A DNA stretch of 64,000 nucleotides, from contig CBDDKZ010000001.1 of the NCBI GenBank assembly GCA_965230415.1, forward strand, positions 102,715 to 166,714, given 5' to 3'. The stretch comes from CBDDKZ01 sp965230415. GTDB lineage: Bacteria; Bacteroidota; Bacteroidia; Cytophagales; JAAEPT01. Positions within the stretch are counted from its first letter, which is position 1. The number at the start of each line of letters is the position of its first letter. The notes under the pieces were generated by a model, which worked only from the letters and a program-made list of their open reading frames with translations, did no database searches and was not told where the DNA came from. This document shows, piece after piece, positions 1 through 9,028 of the stretch. Position numbers and translations under genes: made by a program.

Positions 1-557
1 ATTTTTTGTACCATTAGGCGTAAAGGCCCATGTTATGAAGTGGGGGGTGGCTAAAAACAAAATTGTGGAGATGGATTGGTATGAGAGCACCACCTACAAA
101 GGGGTGGAGTTCACATTGGTACCTTCAAGGCATTTTAGCGGAAGAGGGATCACAAATGGTCATTCTACACTTTGGGGAGGTTGGATATTCAAATCGGATA
201 GGCGTAACATCTATTTCAGTGGTGACTCCGGCTATTTTGACGAGTTCGAAAAAATCGGTGAAAAGTATGGTCCCTTTGATATTTCATTTATTGATAGTGG
301 TGCCTATGATGAAGCATGGGCAACGGTTCATATGTGGCCCAAGCAAAGTGTACAGGCAAGTATTGATCTAAAGTCAGCCGTGTATTTACCCATAGGATGG
401 TCGAGGTTTGATTTGGCACCTCATTATTGGGACGACCCTCATCAGAGCTACGAAAGAAGCTGAAAAGCAAAACGTAACAATCACGACTCCATTGATTGGA
501 CAAACGTTTACATTGGATGAATTGCCTCAAACGAAATGGTGGGAAGCGATGAGGTAA
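1..557 (+). pseudogene. MBL-fold hydrolase (UlaG/NAPE-PLD-like), 5'-truncated and frameshifted
   Basis: The C-terminal part of a metallo-beta-lactamase-fold hydrolase enters from the left edge, open from base 2. Visible family motifs are SRHFSGRG (metal-binding His), FSGDSGYF, DISFIDSGAYDE and a C-terminal PIGWSRFDLAPHYWDDP, matching the H-W-G-T-F-x-L-A-x-H-P-W-D-E-P signature of UlaG/NAPE-PLD-like enzymes. The frame then ends at 463, but another frame continues the family tail (IRATKEAEKQNV to WWEAMR) up to a stop at 555-557. One extra base near 436-442 explains this. The fold and family are well supported; the substrate is not. Whether the frameshift is a real lesion or a sequencing error cannot be told from here. 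The N-terminus lies outside the window. Confidence 0.75.
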
Positions 558-594
558 ATGGTTAATTCAAACGACCGCGGCAAACATAACCTAT

Positions 595-1011
595 TTATTC
601 TTCTTTGTTGTTAGGCATTCGTTTTTTCGATTTTATTAACATATATAGGGCATGAGGTAACATTAAAAATGTCATTCCGGAAAGTGGTATCATGTACACA
701 CCAACAAGTGTAACCAATAAATAGACATAAATCAGGGCAGAGGGAATGAACTTACTCGTCTTTTCAATGTAATCGATTGCCATCCCAAACGGAATAAGCA
801 GTAAGCCAAAATAAACGAACCAAAAGGCTGCAAAATGTTCGTAGTTCATCTGCCCATTGAGAAGCGAGAATTCCAAGAGTCCATCACTTATTTTAAAGAA
901 CAATTTCTGAGAAAATACGCTAAACTGTTTCCCAAAAGCCCAAGGTGATATACCTAACAAAAAATGTGAACCACCAAGAAATACCAGGATTTTTCCGTTG
1001 CTTATTGTCAT
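595..1011 (-). CDS. DUF6463-like small integral membrane protein
   Basis: A 138-residue protein with an ATG start at 1011. It has about four hydrophobic stretches (near residues 8-25, 60-78, 88-107 and 108-126) and a basic tail ending KSKKRMPNNKEE, so it should be an inner-membrane protein. The HFLLGISPWAFGKQF beginning, the FWFVYFGLLLIPFG segment and the overall size resemble DUF6463 proteins of Bacteroidota, judged from memory. No catalytic residues are apparent and no function can be assigned. It lies on the same strand as the next small membrane protein and a Crp/Fnr regulator, but with gaps of 67 and 44 bases, so co-transcription is possible rather than shown. Confidence 0.6.
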   Translation of the reverse strand: MTISNGKILVFLGGSHFLLGISPWAFGKQFSVFSQKLFFKISDGLLEFSLLNGQMNYEHFAAFWFVYFGLLLIPFGMAIDYIEKTSKFIPSALIYVYLLVTLVGVYMIPLSGMTFLMLPHALYMLIKSKKRMPNNKEE

Positions 1012-1078
1012 AATATAACGATTTTGATTTCAATTACTTTTTGTCCGAGTTTTTCATTCCTATATTTTCGTTATTCGG

Positions 1079-1417
1079 CTATAAAATTCGTTTTAATTTT
1101 TGCTCAAAATGAGTGTTCGTAAGCTTAGCTACACTGAAAAACTTGAACAAGATGAAGACAGCAGGAATAGTTAAGAAAATGATACAGATGGCGAATGTAC
1201 CGACGCTACAAAATACGTTTAGGATTTGAGCGCCTATCGCTCCAATATATATCGAAATACGTTCTTCTTGCGTTGTAAAATAGTGGTTGACAGCAACAGC
1301 ATATTCATAAAAACGAACAAGGGTTTCGTAGCCTAACCACATACCATAAAACCATTTTCTTATCGAGTCCCACCATTTGCCCCAAATTGAGTGCCCTTGT
1401 GTGCTATTTTTTTTCAT
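1079..1417 (-). CDS. small membrane protein of unknown function
   Basis: A 112-residue protein starting with ATG at 1417. A Trp-rich, basic N-terminal region (SIWGKWWDSIRKWFYGMWLGYE) is followed by a long hydrophobic stretch at about residues 65-95 that could form one or two membrane spans, and a basic C-terminus (FEQKLKRIL). I do not recognise a family. It is downstream of the Crp/Fnr-type regulator gene on the same strand with a 44-base gap, so it may be co-transcribed with it. Codon use fits its neighbours. Confidence 0.55.
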   Translation of the reverse strand: MKKNSTQGHSIWGKWWDSIRKWFYGMWLGYETLVRFYEYAVAVNHYFTTQEERISIYIGAIGAQILNVFCSVGTFAICIIFLTIPAVFILFKFFSVAKLTNTHFEQKLKRIL

Positions 1418-1461
1418 TGTTCAAAGGTCGAACAATGAAGGAGTAAGTCATTTGATATAGA

Positions 1462-2040
1462 TCAAATTCGATTTTTAGGTTTGCGAATTCGGCTTAACGT
1501 TTCAAGTGTAATTCCCAAATAAGACGCAATATGGGTTAGTGGGATTCTTTCCGTTATATTGGGGTAAATACTTAAAAGATGCTCGTAGCGCTGTTCTGCC
1601 TTGTTAAACTGAATACTATGTAATCTTTCGCACAAGCCCAACATCGTTTCGGTAACTACTCTACTTATCAAACGCTCAAAATCATGGTATTTGTTTGAAA
1701 GCAAATCTACGCTTGTCTTATTAAATTCATATACTGTAGCATCTTCAATAAATTCCACATAATGAGGGCTTGGCTCTTCACTAAAAAAACTCACTATTGA
1801 TGCCATAAACTGGTTCTCAAACGTAAACCAATCTGAGATGTCTTTTCCGTCTTTTAAATAATAGGCCCGAGCACAGCCATCTACTATTAAATAAGCTTTT
1901 TGAGCATATTGCCCCTCACGAATAACGACGGTACCCTTTTTAAACGTTTTTAATGTGGAATTTGCAAAGAAATCTTGTTGACATTCAAAAGACAGCGGCG
2001 CATAGAAGTCGCCAATTATAGCTAAGATTGTTTCGTTCAT
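1462..2040 (-). CDS. Crp/Fnr-family transcriptional regulator
   Basis: This 192-residue protein has a cyclic-nucleotide-binding-type beta-barrel (about residues 25-115, including GTVVIREGQYAQKAYLIVDG) and a C-terminal helix-turn-helix (about 160-190, IPLTHIASYLGITLETLSRI). The size, the LTHIASYLGI-TLETLSRIR motif and the absence of a clear effector-binding Arg-Ser pair match the short Crp/Fnr regulators common in Bacteroidota, which usually act without a known ligand. No cysteine cluster for an Fe-S centre is seen, so it is not a classical oxygen-sensing Fnr. It is transcribed toward two small membrane protein genes that could be its targets; this is inference from position. Confidence 0.85.
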   Translation of the reverse strand: MNETILAIIGDFYAPLSFECQQDFFANSTLKTFKKGTVVIREGQYAQKAYLIVDGCARAYYLKDGKDISDWFTFENQFMASIVSFFSEEPSPHYVEFIEDATVYEFNKTSVDLLSNKYHDFERLISRVVTETMLGLCERLHSIQFNKAEQRYEHLLSIYPNITERIPLTHIASYLGITLETLSRIRKPKNRI

Positions 2041-2104
2041 TTTAGGCCAAAATAAGCGCTCTAAGGTATTTGATTAGCAATATAGTAATAATTCTCAATA
2101 GCAG

Positions 2105-2174
2105 CTTGTAGGCTATGCAAAAGGATCGCAGATCCTGTGATATGAGCGCCGGATTACAAATCCGGAGTAGTTGG
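2105..2174. repeat. REP-like 70-bp repeat, copy 1
   Basis: This segment matches 3401-3470 in direct orientation at about 66 of 70 positions. It contains two adjacent perfect hairpins: AGGATC-gca-GATCCT (2122-2136) and CCGGATT-aca-AATCCGG (2149-2165). The two copies flank the gene at 2199-3266. Tandem small hairpins of this kind are typical of REP-like elements; no transposase is nearby. Confidence 0.8.
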
Positions 2175-2198
2175 ATTCTTAGTTAATGTTGGTAAAGC

Positions 2199-3266
2199 TT
2201 ATTTTGGCACTCCATCAAAAACAATATTTCCTGAATGTTGATCACAATACTCTTTTACGTATTTGTAAGTTTGAATTCTGTTTTTTTCAACTTCCCACAA
2301 ATGATGTTTTGTTAATATTTTCATGCAATCTAATAACCCTTGAAAGTCATGTTTTTCTATTTTATTGTTACATTCACAGAAATATTCACCTAATTCTGTT
2401 CCATTCTTTGCTGGATATTCTTTTGATAATTCTTCATCCAATTTGTTTCTTAATTCAATTGGAAATATTTCTTTCATGATAACAGACAGGGCATTCAAAC
2501 TAGTATAGTTAATGTTAAGCAAATTCCATGTCTCCCCTTCATCTAATGAAATAACCAACACTTCATGTCTAATCATTTTATGCACTTTACCAACTGAATA
2601 TGAAACATTTACAACTATAAGAGACATTAGCGTTTCCCCATACTTAATCAAGGATGGAATTCTCTTTACCACTTGCTCTTCTATTTTTAAATTCAAACTA
2701 TCTTTAATCTGCTGTTGGAACAAAATGTTGGACTTCAAATAATTTGTACCATAAAAATTTATATAATCAGATGGAAAGTTGGATAACAAGTAATTAATAT
2801 CTCCATTGTGTTGCGACACCATGAATTTCTTGACGCGAATCATTAAATCAGAAACAAGAGCCGTATCTATTAACCTTTCAAACTCAGACATTAATTGACG
2901 TTCCTCAATTTCTTTCTCTAGATCAAAATTCATATCAAGAATAATCGGGCCTTGCTCTATCCACCAAGCAAATTCGCGAGAATTCGAACAAGTACCTGTC
3001 TGGTAAATTACACGCAATTTACCCTTTGTCCACATATTATAGGCTAATGAAAAATAATCTGAACATTTTTTAAACTCAGGACTTGTGGTCTTAAGACGAT
3101 CATATATATTCTGGATATATACTTCCTTATCTATGATGTCAGCGGTATCTACCTCTAATAATGCTGAATTTAAAAGATTCAAACATTTACACTTTGGGTC
3201 CTCACTCGCCTTTAAATTAGAAATAACAGAAATAAGCAGAAAAAATAGAATTATTTTTTTAATCAT
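2199..3266 (-). CDS. secreted protein of unknown function
   Basis: A 355-residue protein with a clear N-terminal signal peptide (MIKKIILFFLLISVISNLKA, then SEDPKC), so it is exported to the periplasm or outside. The mature part contains a CKCLN motif near the start, a middle region rich in charged helices, and a Cys-containing C-terminal segment (FCECNNKIEKHDFQGLLDC). No sorting domain, lipobox or known catalytic motif was found, and I do not recognise the family. The gene is unusually AT-rich and is enclosed by two direct copies of a 70-bp REP-like repeat, one 24 bases past its stop codon and one about 135 bases upstream of its start. That arrangement suggests an inserted or duplicated unit. 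Confidence 0.65.
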   Translation of the reverse strand: MIKKIILFFLLISVISNLKASEDPKCKCLNLLNSALLEVDTADIIDKEVYIQNIYDRLKTTSPEFKKCSDYFSLAYNMWTKGKLRVIYQTGTCSNSREFAWWIEQGPIILDMNFDLEKEIEERQLMSEFERLIDTALVSDLMIRVKKFMVSQHNGDINYLLSNFPSDYINFYGTNYLKSNILFQQQIKDSLNLKIEEQVVKRIPSLIKYGETLMSLIVVNVSYSVGKVHKMIRHEVLVISLDEGETWNLLNINYTSLNALSVIMKEIFPIELRNKLDEELSKEYPAKNGTELGEYFCECNNKIEKHDFQGLLDCMKILTKHHLWEVEKNRIQTYKYVKEYCDQHSGNIVFDGVPK

Positions 3267-3400
3267 CCCATAAGATTTTACCTAAGCCCAAAATAAAATT
3301 TCCTGACTGTTTAGCTACCAATATAACATCTTTCCGATAAAAACCGGAACAGCCTCACTCTTCCGGATTAACAAATTGGAATGGTAATAAGTTAGTTTAT

Positions 3401-3470
3401 CTTGTGGGTTATGCAAAAGGATCGCAGATCCTACGATATGAGCGCCGGATTACAAATCCGGAGTAGTTGG
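3401..3470. repeat. REP-like 70-bp repeat, copy 2
   Basis: This copy carries the same two hairpins as 2105-2174, with AGGATC-gca-GATCCT followed by CCGGATT-aca-AATCCGG. It differs at about four positions, two of them just after the first hairpin. Orientation is the same as copy 1, so the pair forms direct repeats around one gene. Confidence 0.8.
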
Positions 3471-3716
3471 TGAATATAGCTACAGGCGGATAGTATTCGA
3501 TTCGTCCAACATCGCTTCGTTATTGGCTTAGGGCTTCTATTATTAAGACATCTGCAAGCACTGTTAAAAAATTAGTCGCTTACTTATTATTGAAATTCAC
3601 CTCCGGGTAGTATACATGTCCCCGTTTTCAACATTGAACAAACCCTTGCACAATATAAAAGAAGAAATAACACCAAACATTAGGTCGTTTGACGTTACTT
3701 CTTAAATGCTTTAGAA
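3471..3716. other. intergenic stretch without recognisable gene
   Basis: Together with the REP-like copy before it, this completes a 450-base gap between genes at 3266 and 3717. I see no convincing open reading frame, RNA gene or strong hairpin. It lies downstream of the beta-helix protein gene and upstream of the orphan secreted protein, so that gene's promoter should lie in the gap. Confidence 0.4.
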
Positions 3717-6584
3717 CTATTCTACTACTATTTTCTGACTCCAATAACGGCCGTCTGCAAAGGCCTTGAGCAAGTACATCCCTGTGTTTAGCTTACTTAC
3801 AGGAAACTGAAAACTGGTAGATTCGGGTTTAAGGGAAGCAACTACCTGGCCTCTCTGATCAACCAGCTCTACGCGCTCTAACAGCTCTTCGCTATCAAAA
3901 ACGATACTTTCTCCTGCGCGCACCGGGTTTGGAAAGGTCCTGATTTCAAAGTTGATGATTGGCAGCACACCAACACAAATATCCGCGCAAGAGCCACCGC
4001 AGTCAACGCCGTCTTCATCGCCACTTTGTACACCATCCACACAATGTTGCGCCTGGATGTATTCAAATATTACTTTGTCAATATGTAATGTATCTTCCTC
4101 AGCTAGTATCTTGAGAACGGCGTCTTCCATCGCATTTAAATGAACTGCTTCCAATTCAACTTTTGCAAACGAACTTACGGAATTGGTGTTTTCCACTTCT
4201 ACCTCGTCTATCAACTCATCATCAAGATAGAAGCTTAATTTTGCACCACTGCTCACTGTACTACCTACATAAAATTCAATATCATAAATTCCTTCTTTTA
4301 CATCCACTGTATATTCCATCCACTCGTCTTTGGCAAAAGTACCTACCGCGTATCCATCTGTCAGTTTATAGATATCGACAGTTTCGCTTGCCCGGTACAC
4401 CGTGTCACCTGCTCTGATAGTATCGTCATGGTATGCCACGGATTCGCCTCCTTCATCAAAATATTCTGCTTCTATAATACCTGGAATTTGTAATTTCCAT
4501 CCATTGAAAGATAACTGCATAGCATCTTTTTCCACAAACACTGCCGTGATATTCAAATCTTTATACAAATAGGTCTTAAACACTTGTTCTTCGGACTCAA
4601 TATCGCCCGTCCAGTGCGAAAAGCGATAGCCGCTGGCTGCCTGAGGAATTAATGTCAACAAAGTACACTCTCCATAGACTCCATCGGCTGTATTTACAGC
4701 CCCCTCTCCTACTACATCAACTGTTAACTCAAAGCTGCTGCCACAATAGGCAAATCCACTTACTGACCAATCAAGTACGTTCTCTCCAACAACTAAGTCT
4801 TCGATAGGTCCCACAGTAGGGGTACTATCCCTCATACTAAGATCATAGTCACCATTGACCGTAATTGGATTTCCAAATTGATCTTCAATTCCCTGTCTGG
4901 GCAGTGGTATTCTACCGATAAGCTCATTAGTAACCAAAGGAGTATTCATATCCTGGAAAGAATCATCCATCGTAAATGACACCGTCGCGCTGGTTGGCGT
5001 CTCACTAATATTAAAGTCGATAGATGCGTCACTTTCAGTGGCATCTGTACCTCCCGGGCTCAAAGGAGCACCCTCCATATACAGGTTATTATTGATAACG
5101 CCCCCTTCATCACTATAAGCGAAAAAATTGCTGGATGTTGAAAACCCTGCTATAATATTGTTATACACTTTATTATATACGTTTTGAACATTGGTAAATA
5201 AATAGATCTCAGCCGTATGTGGATTTACCACATAAGCGCCTCTACCTTCTCCGCCACTTACCTGATCAAAATATTGAATACCGTAGTTTATATGGCAACG
5301 GTATAATAGATTATGTGCCAGAATCGTTCCTCCCGAATGACAATCGATTCCCCGATCTGAGCCATTACCTACAAAAATGTTATTATCCAGGAGATTTGGT
5401 CCAAAATTCGCCTCCAGCCAAATGGCATCGCCACTATTATCATATACAATGTTTCTGGTAATACGAGTACCCTGGTTTGCATAGTCGATCCACATACCAA
5501 AAACAGAGTAATTGCTCTTATATACCCTTCTAATTACGTTACTCTCTATCGTTAAATCCGTACAATTCCATACTTTCAAACCAGCTGTTTCAAAACCACC
5601 TAACAGTCGATCGGTGTTAATATCTTCGATCAGGTTACCTTTGATTAAGGATCTGGAAAAGCCTTTTTGACCCGCAATACCATATTCTCCACAATTGGTA
5701 ATAATATTATTTTGAACAGTATGCCCTCCATATAAATCCAGGTTAGAATGCGCTACTCCTGCCGTAAAAGATTCTCCCATCATTATACCTGCAGTTTTGG
5801 AAAAGCTTACCTCACAGTTTTGAATAACCCAACCTTTTCCCATTTTAGAACCAACAGCACCTACCTGGGTTATATTGGGAGTAGCTCCTCCGTCATTCGG
5901 TGCCTGCCAGTTTGGTGCAGCGTGGTAAAAGTGTAAACCATCCACTACGATATAGTCTATTCTTCCTTTTGTCGGAAAAAACAGGAGTTCCCGCACATTG
6001 ATCTCAGTCATATTGATATTTGGATCCAAACCTGCAAAATTGGCGGTAATAAGTACTGAATCAACAAGGTCATCTACTTTCCAAAAAAAGTTCGATTCAC
6101 TAAGATCACTTGATCTTGTCTCTTTTAACTTCTTATGATTTATATAAACTTCTCCTCTGTGGTATTGCTGCCCTTGTAATTGAAAATCTCCATCGACATT
6201 CAATAAATAAGGGTTATAGTCACCAAAAAAACTATTAGGAATTTTGACTTGCCATAATTCGGTATTAATGCGTTTCCAGTTTTCAATGACCTCCGAACCT
6301 TTTATGTATACAATGTCGTTTTCAAAATTCTTATATACAATGGGTAATCCGGCTTCACCTGAATTCTGAGGATTTACATACTCCCTATAAGTTCCTGAAT
6401 GAATCAGCACCGTATCACCTGCAACAGCTACTTCTGCGGCTTTAGAAACGCTTAGAAATGGCGAAACCTCTGTGCCATCATTACCATCATCACCGTCCTT
6501 GGACACATGATATACCATGGCCTTCACTAATAAGCTACTTAACAAGAACGAAACCAATACTACCTTCTTCAACGAATTCATCAT
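3717..6584 (-). CDS. T9SS-secreted right-handed beta-helix protein with InlB-like and CBM6-like modules
   Basis: About 955 residues, starting at ATG 6584; a GTG nine bases upstream is less likely. Order: signal peptide (1-22); DUF1565-like and right-handed parallel beta-helix region (about 25-500, rich in N-I-I/G-N-x-I rungs such as NNIFVGNGSDRG); a divergent InlB-type repeat (about 620-685, YRFSHWTGDIE); a CBM6-like carbohydrate-binding module (about 700-837, IEAEYFDEGGESVAYHD and EWMEYTVDV); a Cys-rich linker of the DGVQSGDEDGVDCGGSC type (about 845-870); and a type A T9SS sorting domain (about 876-955, TFPNPVRAG to SQKIVVE). It should be secreted through the outer membrane and probably binds or cleaves a polysaccharide, like polysaccharide lyases with beta-helix folds. 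The catalytic class cannot be named from sequence alone. Confidence 0.85.
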   Translation of the reverse strand: MMNSLKKVVLVSFLLSSLLVKAMVYHVSKDGDDGNDGTEVSPFLSVSKAAEVAVAGDTVLIHSGTYREYVNPQNSGEAGLPIVYKNFENDIVYIKGSEVIENWKRINTELWQVKIPNSFFGDYNPYLLNVDGDFQLQGQQYHRGEVYINHKKLKETRSSDLSESNFFWKVDDLVDSVLITANFAGLDPNINMTEINVRELLFFPTKGRIDYIVVDGLHFYHAAPNWQAPNDGGATPNITQVGAVGSKMGKGWVIQNCEVSFSKTAGIMMGESFTAGVAHSNLDLYGGHTVQNNIITNCGEYGIAGQKGFSRSLIKGNLIEDINTDRLLGGFETAGLKVWNCTDLTIESNVIRRVYKSNYSVFGMWIDYANQGTRITRNIVYDNSGDAIWLEANFGPNLLDNNIFVGNGSDRGIDCHSGGTILAHNLLYRCHINYGIQYFDQVSGGEGRGAYVVNPHTAEIYLFTNVQNVYNKVYNNIIAGFSTSSNFFAYSDEGGVINNNLYMEGAPLSPGGTDATESDASIDFNISETPTSATVSFTMDDSFQDMNTPLVTNELIGRIPLPRQGIEDQFGNPITVNGDYDLSMRDSTPTVGPIEDLVVGENVLDWSVSGFAYCGSSFELTVDVVGEGAVNTADGVYGECTLLTLIPQAASGYRFSHWTGDIESEEQVFKTYLYKDLNITAVFVEKDAMQLSFNGWKLQIPGIIEAEYFDEGGESVAYHDDTIRAGDTVYRASETVDIYKLTDGYAVGTFAKDEWMEYTVDVKEGIYDIEFYVGSTVSSGAKLSFYLDDELIDEVEVENTNSVSSFAKVELEAVHLNAMEDAVLKILAEEDTLHIDKVIFEYIQAQHCVDGVQSGDEDGVDCGGSCADICVGVLPIINFEIRTFPNPVRAGESIVFDSEELLERVELVDQRGQVVASLKPESTSFQFPVSKLNTGMYLLKAFADGRYWSQKIVVE

Positions 6585-6729
6585 ATTAAACACTAGTCTT
6601 TATTAACTATAAAGTTAACCATTTTAAAAAAAATAGTTTCACTTTCACAAATGTAAGCATTGCCATTTGTATCGTTAATTTTTTATCTATTATTATCAGC
6701 TCTTTTATATATTTAAGAAGTATATTTAA

Positions 6730-7500
6730 ATGATGCCCATGTGCCTTTTTAGACTAGCCATTTTTTTTATTATCATACTCCATAACGCTGCATACCTTTA
6801 CGCACAAAGTCCGGTTTCGGATATAAAAGAAGAGGTAAAAAAAGACAAAACAAGCAGGACCGAATCTTCCGGCACTGACGATTCCGGAGATAACGATTTG
6901 GGAAGTAGCTTTATAGGTTTCCTCATTAGTGATGTATTATTCGAATTAATTGCGCCGGCACAATCCCTGGCATTAGCGAAGGACTCTATCTATAAGGAAC
7001 GAAGCTCTTTACTATTGCCGGCGACTTTTGGCCTTGACAACCACGATTTATATTCAAACATAACTATTGCTTTAAGAGGAAATTGGGGTTTGTTTTCTTC
7101 CGAAGTTCGTTTTCATCAATTTAACGACCGGTTTGAAACGTTAAATAGCATCGATTACCAGATTGCCATACTCCGAATTCCTGTTTTAAGTGTAAACCTG
7201 GAAGCCGGCTTAGGTCTCATCCGGCTTCTGGACCCCGAGTATACTTATGGAGAATACCTCATCGGGATTCAATGGAGGCTAGCCAATAAGCTTACAAATC
7301 TTTCAATCCACCGAAGAGGCTCGTTTAATAATGAAAGTGACATTAAGTTCAGAAAAGAGACTTCTATAGAATTATATCACATTTTAGACAATGCTCCTGT
7401 CTTTAAAATAGCACCTATGGTGCTCTACAGACACCAGAATTATTTCAATAAATTCTCCTATCATTTTTTTGGAGTCGGAATTAATATTATTTTCGAATAG
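6730..7500 (+). CDS. secreted, probable outer-membrane protein of unknown function
   Basis: 256 residues with a signal peptide (about 1-25, ending YLYAQ). A low-complexity Ser/Asp/Lys linker follows (about 28-57). The rest alternates polar and hydrophobic residues, ending with FGVGINIIFE; a terminal aromatic-rich strand like this is common in outer-membrane beta-barrels. I infer a small outer-membrane barrel, without a family match. It is divergent from the beta-helix gene (145-base gap). The downstream secreted protein starts 67 bases after its stop, so the two may be co-expressed. Confidence 0.6.
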   Translation: MMPMCLFRLAIFFIIILHNAAYLYAQSPVSDIKEEVKKDKTSRTESSGTDDSGDNDLGSSFIGFLISDVLFELIAPAQSLALAKDSIYKERSSLLLPATFGLDNHDLYSNITIALRGNWGLFSSEVRFHQFNDRFETLNSIDYQIAILRIPVLSVNLEAGLGLIRLLDPEYTYGEYLIGIQWRLANKLTNLSIHRRGSFNNESDIKFRKETSIELYHILDNAPVFKIAPMVLYRHQNYFNKFSYHFFGVGINIIFE

Positions 7501-7567
7501 AATTAAGAAAGAGAGTGCTTATGATCACTTGCTATCTCAATTATTTCCATTTTCAGCTCATAATGTG

Positions 7568-8287
7568 ATGAAAATATTCTACACCAGTGTTATTATTTTC
7601 CTGTTGTTAATTCCCCCCTCCTTGTCGCAACAATATGAACGGGGAGACAAGTTATATATTTGGGATATTTATGGCACGGAACTTATTTCCTCTTTGAATA
7701 ACCCTAAAATTGACACGCAATATTTAGCGCACGGCGAATCTATTGAATTTATAGCGCTTGCGAAATCTTCTAATTTGACTAAAACCTACCAAGGTGTTCT
7801 TAATTATGAAGGAAGTTACCTGAAAGTAAAATCGTCGAAGGGAGTAGGCTTCATATTCAGCGGTGCCATCTCATCGGTAGATATTAATCCAATAATAGTA
7901 AATAGATACGATTACTTCCCTGAACATATATTGGGTAGCAAACTCGAAGAGCATGAAAATGATAAAACAATCCAAGTGGACAATGAACAAATGGTGATGA
8001 AAGAAACGGTCACCGTTTATGAAAACGGCAACCACGTATTCACCCCATTCGATGGCTGCTACCTCAACTCCTACCAATTCAAAACCTTATCGCTGATTGA
8101 GACTTATCATTTGATGATGAACTTATACAGCTGGGATATTGACAATTACTCAGTAACGCCCAAATTTACCGGAACTATAGAAAACGGCTTTACTTTTACC
8201 GAAGGTACCATTGCCATCGAACTAATCGAGTTGGACGGCATCTATGAAATACATACTTCCGACTGTGAACAGGCAAAGAAACGCTAA
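7568..8287 (+). CDS. secreted protein of unknown function
   Basis: The start at ATG 7568 gives a clean signal peptide (MKIFYTSVIIFLLLIPPSLS, then QQYERGD) and about 239 residues; a longer frame reaching to 7469 would overlap the upstream gene and bury the signal, so it is rejected. The mature N-terminal half (RGDKLYIWDIYGTELI onward) looks like a small beta-rich domain, perhaps SH3-like as often seen with a leading D-x-L-Y-V motif, but this is weak. The C-terminal half has no recognised motif. It follows the 6730-7500 gene on the same strand. Confidence 0.6.
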   Translation: MKIFYTSVIIFLLLIPPSLSQQYERGDKLYIWDIYGTELISSLNNPKIDTQYLAHGESIEFIALAKSSNLTKTYQGVLNYEGSYLKVKSSKGVGFIFSGAISSVDINPIIVNRYDYFPEHILGSKLEEHENDKTIQVDNEQMVMKETVTVYENGNHVFTPFDGCYLNSYQFKTLSLIETYHLMMNLYSWDIDNYSVTPKFTGTIENGFTFTEGTIAIELIELDGIYEIHTSDCEQAKKR

Positions 8288-8353
8288 TCATTGAACTTTG
8301 CTCATAGCCATGGTGTTTTCACGCTATCACTATTCGAACACAAAAGGACTGAG

Positions 8354-9028
8354 ATGAAAAAAGAAGAATTAACAGAAGATGACCTGCGCCAAATTGCAGC
8401 CCAGTTAAGAACCCCAACAGGTGAGGCGGGCATTGAAGTTGGCAATATGATGAATGTTTCCAATTCCACAATGATTGCACCTACAATTGATCTTTTAAAG
8501 GCAGAACCCGGTCATAAAGTATTGGAAATTGGTCATGGCAATGCCAAACATCTAAGTGATCTGTTTGAGTGTTACCCGGAAATCGAATATATGGGACTGG
8601 ATATTTCAGAGATTATGCACAAAGAAGCGCAGCAATATGCTGAAGCAACATTCCCTGCTAAAAATGTCAGTTTTGAACTTTACGAAGGAGAGAAAATTCC
8701 TTTTCCGGATGCTTCTTTTGATCGTATATTCACTGTTAACACCCTTTACTTTTGGGCCAAACCCGAAGAATTTGCACAAGAGCTATACAGGATTGCACGT
8801 CCAAATGGCCTTGTGTTCATTACATTTGTACAAAAGAGCACCATGCTGGAGCTAGCAGTAGCGAAATATGGGTTTCAAATTTATGATGACGATGAGGTGA
8901 AGTCACTTTTTGCTACTACCAATTTTAGTCAAGTAGCATTTAACGACATGCAAGATACTTTCAAAGGTCTGGCCGGTGAATTCAAAAACAGGGATTTCAC
9001 TATAGCGGTGTTTAAAAAAGAAAAATGA
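8354..9028 (+). CDS. class I SAM-dependent methyltransferase
   Basis: Start chosen at ATG 8354 (MKKEELTEDDLRQIAAQL), preceded by a purine-rich ACTGAG; the frame is open to 8291 but that extension lacks family character. The 224-residue protein has the Rossmann methyltransferase core: motif I VLEIGHGNAKHL (about residues 57-68), the acidic end of beta-2 in YMGLDIS, and the post-II segment FPDASFDRIFTVNTLYFW. These match the Methyltransf_11/25 group that methylates small molecules, quinones or lipids. No substrate can be assigned. Its stop touches the stop of the convergent cyclotransferase gene with no gap. Confidence 0.85.
   Translation: MKKEELTEDDLRQIAAQLRTPTGEAGIEVGNMMNVSNSTMIAPTIDLLKAEPGHKVLEIGHGNAKHLSDLFECYPEIEYMGLDISEIMHKEAQQYAEATFPAKNVSFELYEGEKIPFPDASFDRIFTVNTLYFWAKPEEFAQELYRIARPNGLVFITFVQKSTMLELAVAKYGFQIYDDDEVKSLFATTNFSQVAFNDMQDTFKGLAGEFKNRDFTIAVFKKEK

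Noticed and set aside
2186..2479. Plus-strand frame of 97 codons over the secreted orphan gene
   Set aside because: It lies wholly antisense to a better-supported gene with a signal peptide, and its AT-rich translation has no motif.
7469..7567. Longer start for the secreted protein at 7568
   Set aside because: It would overlap the end of the upstream gene and place about 33 non-family residues before a clean signal peptide.
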